Source: Nakataea oryzae
Lineage: Eukaryota; Ascomycota; Sordariomycetes; Magnaporthales; Magnaporthaceae
Length of the DNA stretch: 64,000 nucleotides
Direction: 5' to 3'
Assembly (NCBI GenBank): GCA_003049435.1
Contig: PYSQ01000002.1
Span: 124,001 to 188,000 of the forward strand
Shown here: piece by piece, positions 1 through 13,068 of the stretch
Layout of the letters: each line of letters opens with the position of its first letter
Position numbering within the stretch: the first letter of the stretch is position 1
Translations under genes and position numbers: made by a program
The notes under the pieces: generated by a model
Database searches by the model: none
What the model was told of the DNA's origin: nothing
Seen by the model: only the letters and a program-made list of their open reading frames with translations

Positions 1-2615
1 TCAGGATATGAAGAGAAGCAGTGCGAATATTTTTGCATGCGCTGCCTTGGTCCCCCTTTCTCCATCACTGTGATTTTACTTTTCCTCAAGGTGGATTTTT
101 TCTTCCTTCTTTCTTTTTTAAAAATACTTCTTCAAAGCCGGTAGTCCACCAACGCCTCAGGTAATAGCGAGCCAAACAAGGGAAGAGAGATGCGCGTTGG
201 TGTGTTTGTGTGGAAGAATGAAGAAGAAAAAAAGGAAGAAGTCCATCAATAGCTTTGCTAACCTTGGAATTAAGATCAAGAAGTCGCGAAGAAATAACAA
301 GCGACTGGTTGCGAAACTCAAGCGGCTCGTCTTCTCGGTTCGACACTGGCGATTCGGCAAAGGGGAGGGGCTCGGTGGTTGTATTTGTTATCGGAACAGA
401 CGTGCAGAGAGGTTCGTATCTATTCGCTCGGGAATTTCTGATGGTGATGCCTGCGAGCGTCGTTAACTAAGCGGGACGGTCGGGATTGTGTACGGCGAGG
501 TGTTTAGCTGGCGGCGGGTCGTCGGGTCGGAGGCCGATACTCTCGAGATGCGGAGGGCTGGCGACGAGCAAGAGAAGGGGAGCGAATCGAATAGGGTAGT
601 GGGTGGCGGGTGTATGAGAAGGAATGAAAGAAAAGAGACGAACAAGGAGGCTATGTTGGCAAGCAGTGAGGGAGAGAGAACGAGAGGAGAACGAGGGAGG
701 AATGCGCAGACAGAACGAATGGGAGCGGGTGTGGCGGGGGCCGTAGTTGACGGAATGGCTTCTCAAGAGGGCAGAAGGGCTGGTTGGCAGATGCAAGAGT
801 CTTGTCGGCAAAGCAGGAAACCGACGACGTATGCAGTGCTCTATCCACCATCATCAAGTGGCCCTTTTTCGGGTGGGGAGGGGCCAGGCCAAAGAAAGGG
901 GATTGCGAACGGACGAGGGCGAGGGTGTGGGCGAGGGCGAAGGAGGGATCTGACGGCGCGCGCGGTGTGGGCCTGGCTCATGGCCTCGCCAGCTCACCAC
1001 ACCCCAGGTCCAGGCCTTGGTTGGGGGCCTGGCCGGCCACCACCCAAACGTGTGGCTTGGGAGAATGTATTGGCCAGCGCCGGCACGGGCTGATACGGGG
1101 CGCCTAGCTGGGAGGGAGGCTAGCTGCGCACGCGCACTGGCAAGTCTCAGAGTCTCGATGGGAGCTGGTGCACCCACCACCTTTCGCCCAAGTCCGTCGA
1201 AAGTGGTACCCGACCCAGGGCAAGCCGAGTTTTTTCTGCGTCAAGCCTGCTCTTAGCCGACAGAGCTACGGGTCTGCATCATGCAGCCCCCTGCAGCCCC
1301 ATAAAACCAACTGTTCCCTGCACCTCCTATTGGCGATTACCATCATTGGACCAGTCACCACCTTGTCGACCTCTTTCCTTTCCTTTTTCTCTATTGGCGC
1401 GTCGTACGCGTTAACGTCGCGTTCGCTCGCCTCCACACGCGTGCCGACTCCGCCGCATGTTTTGGGCCAGGGCGCCTCCGTCCAATCAGCCCCTACACGG
1501 CCTCACACTCACGGACAGCCCAACCAACCAACCACCAGGAAAATCAAGGATAAGGCCGGGGAAGTGCCCGGGGAGTGGGGTTAAAAGAACAAGAACGAAA
1601 ACAGGGATTGACAAGATGGCTTTTTTTTGGCAAAAAAAAATGAAATAAGAGAAGAAGAGGCGGCGGCCAGAGTGTACTAACATTGCAGTACATTGACCCC
1701 GGGTCAGGCAAATAGATGCCTGTCGTGGTAGATGTCATAGCCTCCCACGTGTCGCCCAATCTCTAATATGACGCTTTTTTTTTCTCCTTCAGTTTTCCAT
1801 TCTTCTGATAAAAAGAAAGAAAAAAGAATAGAAAAGAAAAGAGAGGGATGCACGGCTCATGCATGCTATCATGCCGACTTATACGCATCATTCAGGTACC
1901 CCTCTCGAGGCAGCCAACTCACCCACGAGTGTATCTGATGGGATTCCTCTGCCAATTATTATTTAATTCCATGGAGGCTGGACAATGCGAGGGCAGGTCA
2001 GCTTAGAAGAGGGGAACCTGCACATTTGGTGCGTGACACGAGTGCGTACAGAGTGCCCCGGATCCACAACTGCAGAGGGGAGGGGGGCTTATCACCCCAC
2101 CCCCCGGAAGACGAAGAGGGGATTTCCTGGTTCGGCCATCAAACCAGCGGAGGGTGGTGGGTACCATTAGGTGCCGACGTTGAAGTCGTTTCTCTGTGCG
2201 GGGCAACTTTATGTTACCGAAAATGATGGAGGCAGCGAGAATTGGAAAAGTAAAGGGGAGAAAAGCGTTGATAATAATAATGACAACTATAACTATAAGG
2301 CCGTATGATGCAAGGGTCCAGGGAGCGTGGAAGAGAGAAAGAAGAAAAAGAATGGAGGTGGGAAAAATAAAAACGAGATATAGAGAGGGAATATATGAAA
2401 CACTAATTTGGTATGCTTGGCTATCTGAGAGCAGATTCCCTCACCACAAAGACCCACAGGCAGCAATTACAGGCACTCCGCGACATGAATCGCTCAGCTC
2501 ACGTTTAAGGGGTGCTGTGCTGCACGGCGCAACCTTCCGGCCACCTCATATTCAAATGGCTCTACCGTTTAGGGCAGCCCTCAAGCTGTATCCACGGTGC
2601 AAAGTCTGGCGAAAC
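1..2615. other. Left-edge intergenic region, no recognisable gene
   Basis: No open frame here has a recognisable domain or convincing exon structure. Positions 1-1300 are purine-rich on the plus strand, hence pyrimidine-rich on the minus strand, as seen in fungal promoters and 5' leaders. This stretch may therefore be the upstream region of a leftward gene lying outside the window (inference). From about 2200 to 2615 the sequence is the downstream flank of the minus-strand PAN1 gene. Confidence 0.5.
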
Positions 2616-5600
2616 TTAGTCCAAGACGCGACCCGCAACTGCTGCTGCGCTCTTGTCTCGTGTGCTTGTCTTTTTGAGAGCGCGCCCGGCCTGGATCTCT
2701 CCCAACAAAGCAGAGGGACGGGCCGAGCCTGAGGGTGGTCCAGGAAGCTCTCCGGCAGAAGGCGGCGGAGGTGGAGGCGGCGGCGGTGCCATTCCCGGGA
2801 TGGCAGGCGGCGGCGGCGGAGGAGGCGCTGCCGGCGCCGCCGAGGGGGGCATTGGTGGGGGCGGCGGCGGCGGAGCTGGTGGAGGTACCGACACGTCCGG
2901 AGACGGTGAGATTGCTGGGGGTGGGGGTGGGGACATCACAGGCGACGAGGCGGGCTGAGGCGACATCGCTGATTTATCCCCAGTGGCAGACAAGGGCCGT
3001 GGAGGGGCCATGGTGCCGAACAGAATGGACGCCAGCTGAGCCGCGCTGGTCCCGCCGGGTCGGTCGTCGTCGTCCGAGTCGTCCGAGTCGTCCTTATCCG
3101 AGCCCCACTCGTCGTCATCATCAGGCCTCTTGCGAGACACTGATACGGCCGGGACCCCTTGAGGAGCGACGCTGCGGTGGAACGGATTGGTAGATGTCTC
3201 TGGAGCTGGGGGAGCTGCCGCTGCGCGCGGAACCGGCTGGGTCGCCGCGGGGGTGCCCCCCAAAGGCCCAGATGACGCCTCGGAAGAGTGCGACAGCATC
3301 CTGAAGTACGGGTTACGACTCTCTGTTGCCGTGTCCGCCGATGTCGCCGTCTCGCCAACCACAGCCGAGGCCGGCATCCCCGCTTGTGGCGGCGTGGGCT
3401 TCCGCTCAAGTTCCTGGCTTCCAACCTGGCTGCTGCCAACCGTTGGTGTTGACGCCTGGGGTGTCGCCTGGGGATGGTCCTCTTCATCATCATCATCATC
3501 ATCTGAAGACGAGCCCTCGTTGTTCATCGCCTCGAGCTGCTTTTGCAGTTCTTCCTCACGCCGGCGAGCGGCCTCGATTTCGTATCGGCGCGCTGCCAGC
3601 TTGGCCTCTTTCTCCTTGGCCTCGGCAAGTGCCGCCTTCTTCTTGCGCTTCTCTTCCTCCTTCCTAAGCTTGCCTTGTCGAACTTGCTCCTCGAGCGCCT
3701 TCAAGCGTGCTTCGGCTGCCTCGTTCTCTCTTGCAAGCTCATCCTCTTCCTCCTTGGCTTGTTGTCTATGCAGAGTGATGTCGCTGTTAGCTTTAGTCCA
3801 AGAAGAGGCGACCGCCCCGGCGGCGTTGCGTCAACTGTTACATCAAGGCTGACTTACTCCATATGACGTGTTCGCTGTAATTGATCCTCCTTCTCTTGCG
3901 CAATCTTGTCCTCTTCGGCCTTCTTGGAAGCATCGCGCTCCCCACCCCGACGGCTCGGGGGCGCCGGAGGTGGCGGTTTCGACTCGGGTTTTGGCGCAGC
4001 CTCAACAGGGGTTGGCGGGCCCTGCTCCTCCGCAAGCCTGGCCTGCCGCTCTGCCTCGCGCTTGGCGTCCTCTTCCTCCGCCTGGCGAAGCTTGGCTGCT
4101 CTTTCGGCGCGTTCGCGCTCCGCCCGTTGAGCCGCCGTCTCTCCACTTTTGCTGGGTGCTTTGATCCCGAGCGCGGCCAACCTCTCCGCCATCCGCTGTT
4201 CAGCCTGACGCTTGATGAAAGCAGCCCTCTCTTCCGGTGTCTTGTAAGAAGAATACGAGGCTCCACCACCGGAGGTACTAGAGGGTGGCGTTGCAGTACG
4301 CTCGCTCGCCGCGGGGGTCGCATCTTGACGGGAGCCCGATGGCGGCTCGGCATGAGCTGTCGTGCGCTCTCCACGACGATCCTCAGTCCTCACACGCCTC
4401 GACCTGCTCGACCTCTGGAGATCAAATATGAAGTCCCTGACCTCATCCTCAACGCCGAGCGCATCTTCCCACCGGCGCTGTTCATGCTCGCTCTCCGCTG
4501 TACGACCGGCAGCATCCAGACTGTCCTCAATGCCCCGGGCGAACTCCTGAACACTATCCTCCACGTCCTTCACCATGCGCTCGTTGTTCTCTCTCTCCGT
4601 GCGGGCCTTGCTGTTTTCCTCTTCCAGGCGCCTCGGCGCGTCCAAATCCTCACTGCTCACTTCTACCTTCTTTCCAGTGAGTTCCGCGGTTCGCTGCTGC
4701 ATCATTGCCTTGGCCCTCGCCCGTCGTCTATCAGACTCGGTCACCGTGCCGCCGGGGCCGGTGCCGACAATGGCAGAGGCGCCCCCCGGGTGAGCCTTGG
4801 CGTCGCGAAGCCTGAACAGCTCCATCCGGGCTTCGAAAATGGCCTTTTCTGTCTTCCTCACCTGCGACGCGAGGTCTGGGATTCCGTCCTTGAGATTTTG
4901 AAGCTGACGCTTTAGCGCACGCCGCTCGGCATCGGATTCGCCGCTCGGGAAGGGAGCATCCGGGTGCGCATCCATGTCCTCTTGAATGCGACGGATGCGC
5001 CGGTATAGTTCCTCAGCCTCTTTGCGGTCTCTCCGGTCAAGCACATCATCTTCTTCAAGGGCCTTTTCGTCCTTGAAGTCCATGGCATCCAACAAGACCT
5101 GCTTCTCTTTTACCTTCTTACGGAGCTGCTCAAGGCTCAAATCATCCGTCGACGCCACAGACGATGGCGACTCGGGCCTGGGCGACCCGTTTCCGATGCG
5201 CCGACGAGCGCTGGACCTGTAGCCCACAGCATCGTCGTTGTTCTTGAACACGGTCGCATCCTTGCGTGCACCACTGCCCGGGACGCCCCCCGAACCTCGG
5301 AAGGAGTGCGTTTTTAGGTAACTGACACCGGTCTTTTGAGGGAGCAGAGCGGCACCAGAATTTTTGCGAAAGTCGGACTCCTGGTGCAGCATATTCTTGA
5401 TCGTCCCGATCGACTCGCTGAGATTTCGGGTAGACGGCGGAACAAGCTCGGGAGGCAGGTTGTTGGGAAGGGGGTATCCGTTGAGTTTGCGGTAGATAAG
5501 ATGCATGGCTACCGCGAACTCGTCCAGGTCCAAGCGACCCTTATTCCCGTGGTCTGCCAGGGTCCAGACGCGTTCGAGGTCGGGCTTGTCGAGACCACTC

Positions 5601-7147
5601 TGACCGAATATCTCGATCGCCTGAGTGCCCGCAATGTACCCCTTATTCATACCATCCCACGCCTTGAACAGAGCATCATAGCGCGTCTTTTCATCTTTTG
5701 TGATGGCCCAGGGAATGACCGCGTTGCCCTGCAACCCTGCAGTCGTGAAGTTTCCTTGTTCGCGGCCTTGCTGAGGCATCATCTGGGCATGAAGCGCGTC
5801 GATGTTGGGGAGACCAGTCGAAGGCGTATTTACCAAACCCCACTGGCCCGGCCTCCCGGTGGGTTGGGCGTTAAGGGGCGCAGCCATGCCTCCGGGATGG
5901 AGCCCAGTCGGCATCGGAGGCATGGGCGGACGCGGGCCCGAGTAACCGGCGGTCTGTATATTTTGAGCACCGGGAAAGCCTGTGGATTGAGGCTGTAGGC
6001 CTGAGGGGTGGGCCAGAAACCCCGGTTGCGATGCAGGAAATCCTGTCATTTGAGCCTGCAAGAGTTGCGAGTTGGAGGACTGGGGCTGTGGGTGCTGGAT
6101 CGTAGGCGGGGTGGCCGTGTTCTGCCTCAGCGAGAATTCAGGGACATTCACTGACGACGGAGCGCCAATGCCCCCATCATCTGCCACACTGAAGTTTATT
6201 ATGTCCACCATACTGGACACCTCGTTCTTGATGTTTTCCGGTAGGCTGGATGGTAGCGGTTTCCCGTTCATTCGGAGGTTACAGAGATACATCGCAAGCG
6301 CAAACTCGGGGAAATGCAGCTGTCCGGATCGGGTTGTGTCGGCCAGGGTCCTGATAGAGCGTGGCGACGAACGTCAGCTTTGGTCACTCCTGAGCCTCGG
6401 GCAGGCGCACCCGGGCACGGAAGTGGTGAGGGATTAGGGACTGTACCAGATCTGCGAAAGGTGCTCTCCGTCAAGCCGGGATCGAAGAAGGATATCTCGT
6501 GCTTTGTCTCCCGACATGGTTGTATGCCCCTCTCCGACCGCAGACTTGAAAAGGGTTTCGAATTTGGCCTGGTCCTGGGCTGTGATGAATGAAAGACGTA
6601 TGTTGGGAATCTTGCTTCCCAGCTTCTCGGTCCGCCTATCCGTGGGGAGTGAGGCGCCTCCCGTCTGGAACGAAGCAGCCATCTGGCTGAAGCCAGTCGG
6701 CTGTGGCTTCATGGGCGATGGAGATGCCGATGGGAGTTGGGCCGGGTGTTGAGTCTGAGGAGACAGGAACACCGAAGATGCTTGTTGCTGCTGCTGCTGG
6801 GGCGGCGGCTGTTGCTGTTGCTGCTGCTGTTGCTGGAACTGCTGGAACTGCTGTTGGAGGTGTGGCGGCATCGACGGAACCGGAGGGGCTCCGGCCTGGA
6901 ATCCTTGGTGTTGGGCGGGGAAGCCGGTGTATTGAGGGTTGAGCGGTGCGGCGGGCTGGCTCGGCTGCTGCAACCCAGGATAGCCCGTGAATTGCTGCTG
7001 CAGGCCGGGCTGTCCAAATCCGGTGGGCATAGGGACGAAGGCACCCTGCTGTTGCTGGCCCTGACCAGAGTTGAATGAGCTGCCGTACTGTTGCGGCCCA
7101 GGGCCCATGCCACCGGCGCCGCCGAGGAACCCATTGGGGTTCGACAT
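2616..7147 (-). CDS. PAN1: Pan1, EH-domain actin cytoskeleton and endocytosis scaffold
   Basis: Pan1 is the scaffold of the Pan1-End3-Sla1 endocytic coat and activates Arp2/3-driven actin assembly at cortical patches. Inferred exons are 7147-6447, 6350-3858 and 3765-2616 (about 1,447 aa). Splicing at 6446/6351 rebuilds an EH-domain core (HLSQIW|TLADTT), and 3857/3766 keeps frame through a coiled coil. Domains in order: Gln/Pro-rich start with repeated TGFxxQ-like units and polyQ (to about 170), EH1 (about 175-285), Gln/Pro linker, EH2 (about 448-550), a long charged coiled coil (about 630-1060), an acidic Ser/Thr-rich part, runs of Pro (about 1230-1400) and a C-terminal WH2-type actin-binding motif (LLGEIQAGRALKK). 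The ATG at 7147 is used because the codon nine bases upstream is GTG. Length and order match the family closely. Confidence 0.95.
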
Positions 7148-7690
7148 GACGGGCACTCAGTGCCGCGCGTGGGAGGGCGAAGCGAGAGCGCTCCAAAGCA
7201 AGAGGGGCGGGCCGTGATGCAAGGCGCCGAGGGATTCCTGAGACAAGTGCGATAAACAAGGTGCGCGGTCAATCGGCACAGGCAGAGGCCCCGTCCGGTC
7301 TGACGGCAGCAAGGCGCCCAATCTAGCTTGTGGATATAGAGAGAGAATAGATACGCGGCCGGGAAGAAGAGAGATGAAAACTAAAATCCCCGGTAGAGGG
7401 GCAGGTAGACAGGCAGACAAGAACCCGTCTTTGTTGTTGGCTTGAAAGGGCGTTGGTCTCGCAAGCCTCCGGCGTCCAAAAAGCACTCGTGTTTGAGCTT
7501 GGTGCTAGTCCAAATTACCTCCTTGCGGACCGAGGTGGAGTGGTTGGCCGGTGGGGCGAAAGTAGTTGAGAGGGAGCATGGACGAGCGTGCAGGGAGACT
7601 CGATTATGTAATAAAGCCTGCCTGTCCGGCAGCAATCCCGTCATTGCTCTGGGACCGCAAGACCAACGACCAACTAAAAGTACCCGAATT

Positions 7691-7886
7691 ACCTACCTCG
7701 TAGGTACGTGCTACCTAGCAGGTGGATAGATGCCTAGCCAGCCCCTGCCCGCAATGTCTTGTCACTGGTGCATGTTGCCTCCGACGCAGAATTGTAAACC
7801 AAAGCCGAGCATTAGGCTTCGACTGGAACCATGGTCTTTGTGCGGAAGTGAACATTATGAACGGTCTACCAAGGTAGGTAGGTAAC
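7691..7886. repeat. TAGGTACC-type repeat clusters
   Basis: Short units of TACCTACC, TAGGTACG, CTACCTAG and AGGTAGGTAGGTA occur at 7691-7725 and 7865-7886. They belong to the dispersed intergenic family seen throughout the window and lie between two divergent genes. Confidence 0.6.
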
Positions 7887-8184
7887 AGTTACTCAAGCAG
7901 CTCGGGCGGGAGCTAGTCTAGATGAGCCCTGATTTGAACTGTGCATAAGTTGTGCAGGGCTCTGAGCCATTTCATTTGTAGGCTCCAGCCAGGCCGTGTC
8001 ATGGGCCGGCTCCATCAATCAAGGTGGATATTTAAATGGGAGCAAAGGCATCAGTTAGCCTAGGGGTTTGGCGGCATATGCAGTCTCCCCGGCTCTGTTG
8101 CGCAGTAACCTCGGACCAGGTACCTTGATTGCCAGTAAATGACATCTCCCCTCCTGCGCGTCTCACTGCGAACCCCGCCTGCTT

Positions 8185-8349
8185 ACGTACCTACGCAGGT
8201 GGGCTGGAAGTAGGCGGGCAGGCGGGTGGGTGTAGGCGCCCACCTACAGTAGATAGGTAGTAGGTACATGGTTTCAATGCTGCCAGCATCTCAGGATACT
8301 TGCCTGTAGATTCCCCTGCCTAACCTTACCCACTAGATACATAGGTAGT
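8185..8349. repeat. TAGGTACC-type repeat cluster
   Basis: Repeated TACCTAC, GTAGGCGG, CACCTACAGTAG, ATAGGTAGTAGGTAC and ATAGGTAGTC units lie 340-500 bp upstream of the kinase start codon. Same dispersed family as above. Confidence 0.6.
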
Positions 8350-8690
8350 CCTGCGCAGTTGGGACTTGGATCGCATATCCGTGCACCCATGTCGTCTGAC
8401 ATTTAGATAGCAAAGAGAGGAGACGCAAATCGTCGACTGCGGCACGCGATTGCCGACAGACAGCCCCTCCCCAGCCATTGACTGCGCCGGATCCCGCAAT
8501 AAGCACCCTCTCTCCCTGACCAACCTCGCGACCACCTCGACAGCGAGGCTCGACCCTTGCAGCTACTTGAGATTAGCAACGGACCTCGTAGCCGGGCCCC
8601 GGAGCTCAAGGCCGACCCGAACCGGCCCACGGTGCCTGCATCGGCCGTACCCCGCGGCAGGTTTTGCCAAGTGTCCAAAAACGGCCGCTC

Positions 8691-11284
8691 ATGAACGAGA
8701 CGGCGCCGCCGCAGGCCATGGCCGGCAGCGGACCGGCTCTGGACCCTCCGCAGTCGCCTGGCATCTACATCGACTTCCACGACGATGTCACTAGCCACGA
8801 CAGTTCCGCACGACCCGCGCTCGCGGCCAACTTGTAGGTGCTGGGCTCCGCGACTATGGCCCCCTCTGGAGGTGTTTACTAATGTTATCGGTTCCGCACA
8901 GGTCGGCCCCGGCAGCTCAGCAAACATATCCAAGCCCCATGCGCCAACACAGGCGGACGCCTTCCCAGCATCGCGAGGTCAAGGTTCGCTCGACACCCCT
9001 TCAGACTGCACCGCCTCCAACCGCAACACGCAGCAAGCCTGCACATGTGCTGTCCCTCCCTTGCCGTGGCCGCACGCTTACCATCATTTGGCAATGCGCA
9101 GGAGACGCTAGATGCGCGCACCGAATACGCCACCAGTGACGACCCTGACGGCCGACCTCACCACCGCATAAACCAGTACACCATCAAAGAGGAGATCGGC
9201 AGGGGTTCTTATGGCTCCGTCCATCTTGCCGTCGATCAGTTTGGTAACGAGTTTGTACGGAGACACGGCTGCCATAGTCCCTCCCGTGGAGCGTGCTAGC
9301 TTCGGTTAACCCTATTGCTCTTAGGCTGTCAAGGAGTTCTCCAAGACACGGCTGCGCAAGCGGGCTCAGTCCAACATCCTCAAGGGACCGCGGCAACCCG
9401 GTCAACTCCCTCGTCGTGGCGCTGCGTTCCATTCTGCCATTGGGTCGCGGCTCAATGACCACCGAAGCGCTGAGGCCAAGGATGCCCTCCATCTGATCCG
9501 CGAAGAGGTCGCTATAATGATGAAGCTCAACCATCCTAATCTGGTGCAGCTGATCGAGGTTCTGGACGACCCCGAGGAGGACTCTCTGTATATGGTTCTG
9601 GAGATGTGCAAGAAAGGCGTCGTCATGCAAGTGGGCCTGGACCAGGCCGCCGAGCCCTACGCTGAGGAGACCTGCCGCCTTTGGTTCCGCGATCTCATTC
9701 TGGGGATTGAGTACTGTAAGTTACTTGCAATTTGCCTCCATCCCCCCCTCCGTGGGCCACCTGCGGATTCGAAATGGGGTCGGTATCGCTTACCATGTGT
9801 ACACGTGCGCATGAAACATGAAATAGTGCACGCTCAGAGTATAATCCATCGGGACATCAAGCCAGACAATCTGCTCCTTACCGATGATGATGTCCTGAAA
9901 GTGGTCGATTTCGGCGTGTCGGAGATGTTCGAGAAGGCCGAAGACATGCGCACGGCCAAGTCGGCCGGATCACCGGCGTTTCTCCCCCCTGAGCTTTGTG
10001 TGGTCAGGCACGGCAACGTTTCCGGAACTGCTGCGGATATTTGGTCCATGGGCGTATCTCTGTACTGTCTCCGTTATGGGAAGATACCTTTTGATAGGTC
10101 TACGCCTCTTGAGATCTACGAGGCCATCAAGACGGAGCCCCTAGCTTTGCCTCCCGGCGAGAGCGAGGACTTTGTTGATCTCATGAGCCGAATAATGGAG
10201 AAGGATCCGGTCCGGCGCATCACCATGGCCGAGTTGAGGGTAAGCCATAGCCACCCCCCGAACCAGTCACCCGTTGGCGCAAATGCGTCCTTGTCTGACC
10301 TAGCCTCTCTCTTGGTTTCTCCTCTTGGCACAGGAGCACCCCTGGGTCACGAACAAAGGCAGCGATCCTCTTCTCAGCGCCGAGGAAAATTGTGCTGTCA
10401 TTGTCGAACCTCCAAACGACCTCGAGGTTAACCATGCATTTACTCGGAGGATGAGCCACTTGCTCTGCGTGGTATGTCTATGCCGACGGGCGCACGCGTT
10501 CTCGGGCTTCTAGAGCACTCGCAACGAACCCCTCCCGCTCCGGCTTTTGGTGTAATGTGAGCTATGGTCAGCTGACATGGCAACCTTCTCGAAGATGAAA
10601 GCGATATCAAGGTTCAAGAGCCTTCTGTCATCCCGGAGTGTACCCACAACTCCGCGACGAGTGGTCCCCAGCGACCAGCAGAGGCCGCATGTTGCGAATG
10701 CCAAGATGCAGCAGGCAGAGCCAGAGTGCAGCGACCAGTCAGAGGCGAATGTGACCCAACCGAGAGAGCCATCGCGCGGAGAGCAGCTGCGTGTCAGCGC
10801 AGAGCAGGCGGCACTCCTCGTGGCGGAACGCACCAAACTTCTCCAGGCTGGCGTATCATTCACGGGCGGGGCCAAAGGCCAGGTGCACAACCCCATGGAC
10901 ACGGCTCCCCTATTCCTTGGGATTGGCACGGGCGGGCGCGACGACTTCAGCTCAGATGAGACCCCAGCAGACGTAGTCTCGGACTCGCCGGTTGCCGCAG
11001 AATTCAACGTGTACGATCGGGCATACGAGGCCGAGATCGAGCGGCTCAAGGCTCAGCGGGACCCGCACACCCTCTTCCTGACGAAACTCGTCGATGGAAA
11101 GGGTCAATTCCGCAAGGATGGCGAGATGGTCGCGTCTGAACCTGCGGAATCATCCAGCAAAACAGCTGAGGATCCAGAATCGCCCACTGGGAAACAAGCG
11201 CCTCATATATCGGGCAGTGACGGGAAGTTTGCCAATCTTGTGGCGTTGGCGATGCAGGATGTCCAGGATAAGCCTAGCCGCTGA
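8691..11284 (+). CDS. CaMKK/Ssp1-like serine/threonine kinase (Snf1/AMPK-activating kinase family)
   Basis: Likely an upstream kinase of AMPK/Snf1 (S. pombe Ssp1; yeast Sak1/Tos3/Elm1), linking stress or glucose signals to polarity and energy control. Inferred exons: 8691-8833, 8902-9046, 9102-9254, 9325-9715, 9827-10239, 10334-10471 and 10595-11284 (about 690 aa). Visible motifs: glycine loop GRGSYGSV (about residue 130), AVKEF lysine (about 150), an Arg/Pro-rich insert after the lysine (GPRQPGQLPRRG) typical of the CaMKK RP insert, HRDIKPDN (about 285), VVDFGVSE and a SAGSPAFLPPE activation/P+1 segment. The part after the kinase (SHLLCV|MKAISRFKSLL) is the conserved tail of this family and fixes the acceptor at 10594. 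Exon 2 ends and the 55-bp intron at 9047-9101 are the least certain. The intron at 9716-9826 is open and a multiple of three. Confidence 0.88.
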
Positions 11285-11853
11285 CGATGTTGTCGGCGGT
11301 AGCGGCACTCGTCGTGTACACGCATGCCGCCACGTGCACTGATTGGGCCCTTTATTTTCCTCGTTTGCTTAGATGACCTCGGCCGAATGTGCCGGCAATA
11401 CTGTCATCTTCGGCGGGCGAAAAGGCGCAAATAGTTGTGCATCTTTAAGCCTTGACAAGCTCGCGATGCCAGACAGCATGCAACGTAGCTGTATGAAGCT
11501 CGACATTTTTCCGGCAAGGACGGCAGGTCCTTAGGCGGTAACATCACCGGAGCATAGACGCCCTTGAGGGTAACTTGTTAGCATGGCCACGGGTTCGTCC
11601 ACAGTACGTATGCGTATTCCCGAGTGCCTTGGTACCACTGTGGCGTATGCATTTACAGTTTATGTGAGCGTTACTCTCCTTCCATGCGACCGTCTGCATC
11701 CAGGTCAAAGATGGAGAGCACAATGAGGATGGCGCGGTACGACTCGCGAGGTTCTACGAAGCCGATGAGGCTCAGTGCAGTGCTAACATGGCCGGGCCAA
11801 GCAGCTGTGTGGATGCATGGATCGAAAACACCCCGACCGCCTATGCGTGTGCA

Positions 11854-11990
11854 ACTAGGTAACTAGGTAGTCATTGAAGTGACCGCATGCATACCTGGGT
11901 AGGTAAATGCGGATGGAAGGAGGTGGGTGGCTCGGCAGTAGGTAGGTACCTACCAGGTACGTAACGAGGGCACACAAGTAGGTGCTGTGG
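11854..11990. repeat. TAGGTACC-type repeat cluster with a 14-bp perfect palindrome
   Basis: Contains AACTAGGTAACTAGGTAG and, at 11941-11954, the perfect palindrome GGTAGGTACCTACC, followed by AGGTACGTAAC. Same dispersed family. Confidence 0.65.
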
Positions 11991-13035
11991 TTGGTTCATG
12001 GGGTAAAATCCCTCATAACGACTGCATACCGCCTTCCTCCGTCCCGGCACCAACGATATACCGAGGCTAAGCCAGCTGGGTGGGAGGCGACGTAGATGGG
12101 TCAGGTCGTGTCAGCATTTGGATTAGCACCGCGTTGTTGGCGCGAGCTGCAAGAGCCTCCGTCTTCTGAGAGCACAGGGTAGCACGCATGTCGCGCGTCG
12201 CTACAAACCGCCCGGGAAAGGACCTGCTTTACACTGTGAGCAGGCAGGCTCTAGCCGAGACTGTGCTTGGGGGGGAGGGACTAGGCTAGTAGGCAGCGGC
12301 GGGAAATCAGCGGGGAGGGCGGACGATATGACACGACCAGTACGGCACTTGCATGTATAGAAAAGCACATGTTTGGCTCGAGGTCATCTTGATCAATTAC
12401 ACAGCTAGCTGGTATTTGCCTAATAGCCTGGACTGCGTAGTCTAGTGTACGGTAATCCAGTAAGCGTCGGTATGTTGGTAGGTATCTGGGTGCCTACAGT
12501 AGCTGCGCAAATACATACTTTGCGGTGCACACTGACAAACCTCCATGGTACGCATGTGTTGTTTGCGTTGGTTGGTGGTCTGTCACCGCGACCACAGCTC
12601 ATCCAGACATGAGCGCAAAAGTCGTAGGCTGGGTTGGTGCGTGGCCTGCCCTGGGCTGTTTCGCAGCGGGCGTCAGCCACACTGAGAGAACATTGGAACC
12701 GCCAGGGTTATGGGCTGGTCGCGCGAGTTGTCCATCCGCCCACTACCGACTCGCCCCCCCTTTTCCTTTCCTCCTCTCTCATCTTCCCGCGCTTTGCGCG
12801 CCCTCGTGCTCTCCTTTCCCCCCCCCCAACCCTTCTTTTGAGCGGTTTCCTTCTCTGTGACTGGATACCTGTTCTTGTCGATTTACAAGCCTTCAGCCAA
12901 AAAGGAGACAAGTACAAGAAAAGAAAGGGGTGGAATAAGTGAGACGAAAAATCTCGAAAAAAGAAAGAAAGAAAGACAAGGAAGGGGCGCCGGAATTCTG
13001 AGGGATGAAAATAACCCCGGTATGAGAGAACAGAC

Positions 13036-13068
13036 CTGCCTACCTACACCTACATACCTACCTACCCA
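13036..13068. repeat. TACCTACC repeat run
   Basis: A run of CTACCTACA/CATACCTACCTACC units in the region upstream of the Hal4-like kinase; same dispersed family. Confidence 0.6.

Larger units (their letters stand above)
7148..8690. other. Divergent intergenic region between PAN1 and the CaMKK-like kinase
   Basis: About 1.5 kb separates the two start codons, so it should hold both promoters. No coding exon is recognisable. It contains several clusters of the TAGGTA/TACCTA repeat listed separately (7691-7725, 7865-7886, 8185-8268, 8330-8349). Confidence 0.6.

Noticed and set aside
488..1093. 201-codon plus-strand open frame near the left edge
   Set aside because: Low-complexity Arg/Gly composition, no domain, no intron signals.
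3881..4915. 344-codon plus-strand frame within PAN1
   Set aside because: Antisense to the coiled-coil exon of PAN1, whose sequence is clearly conserved.
10577..10594. ATG at 10577 as an independent gene start
   Set aside because: Splicing at 10471/10595 joins the conserved kinase tail LLCV|MKAISRFKSLL, so this frame is the last exon of the CaMKK-like kinase.
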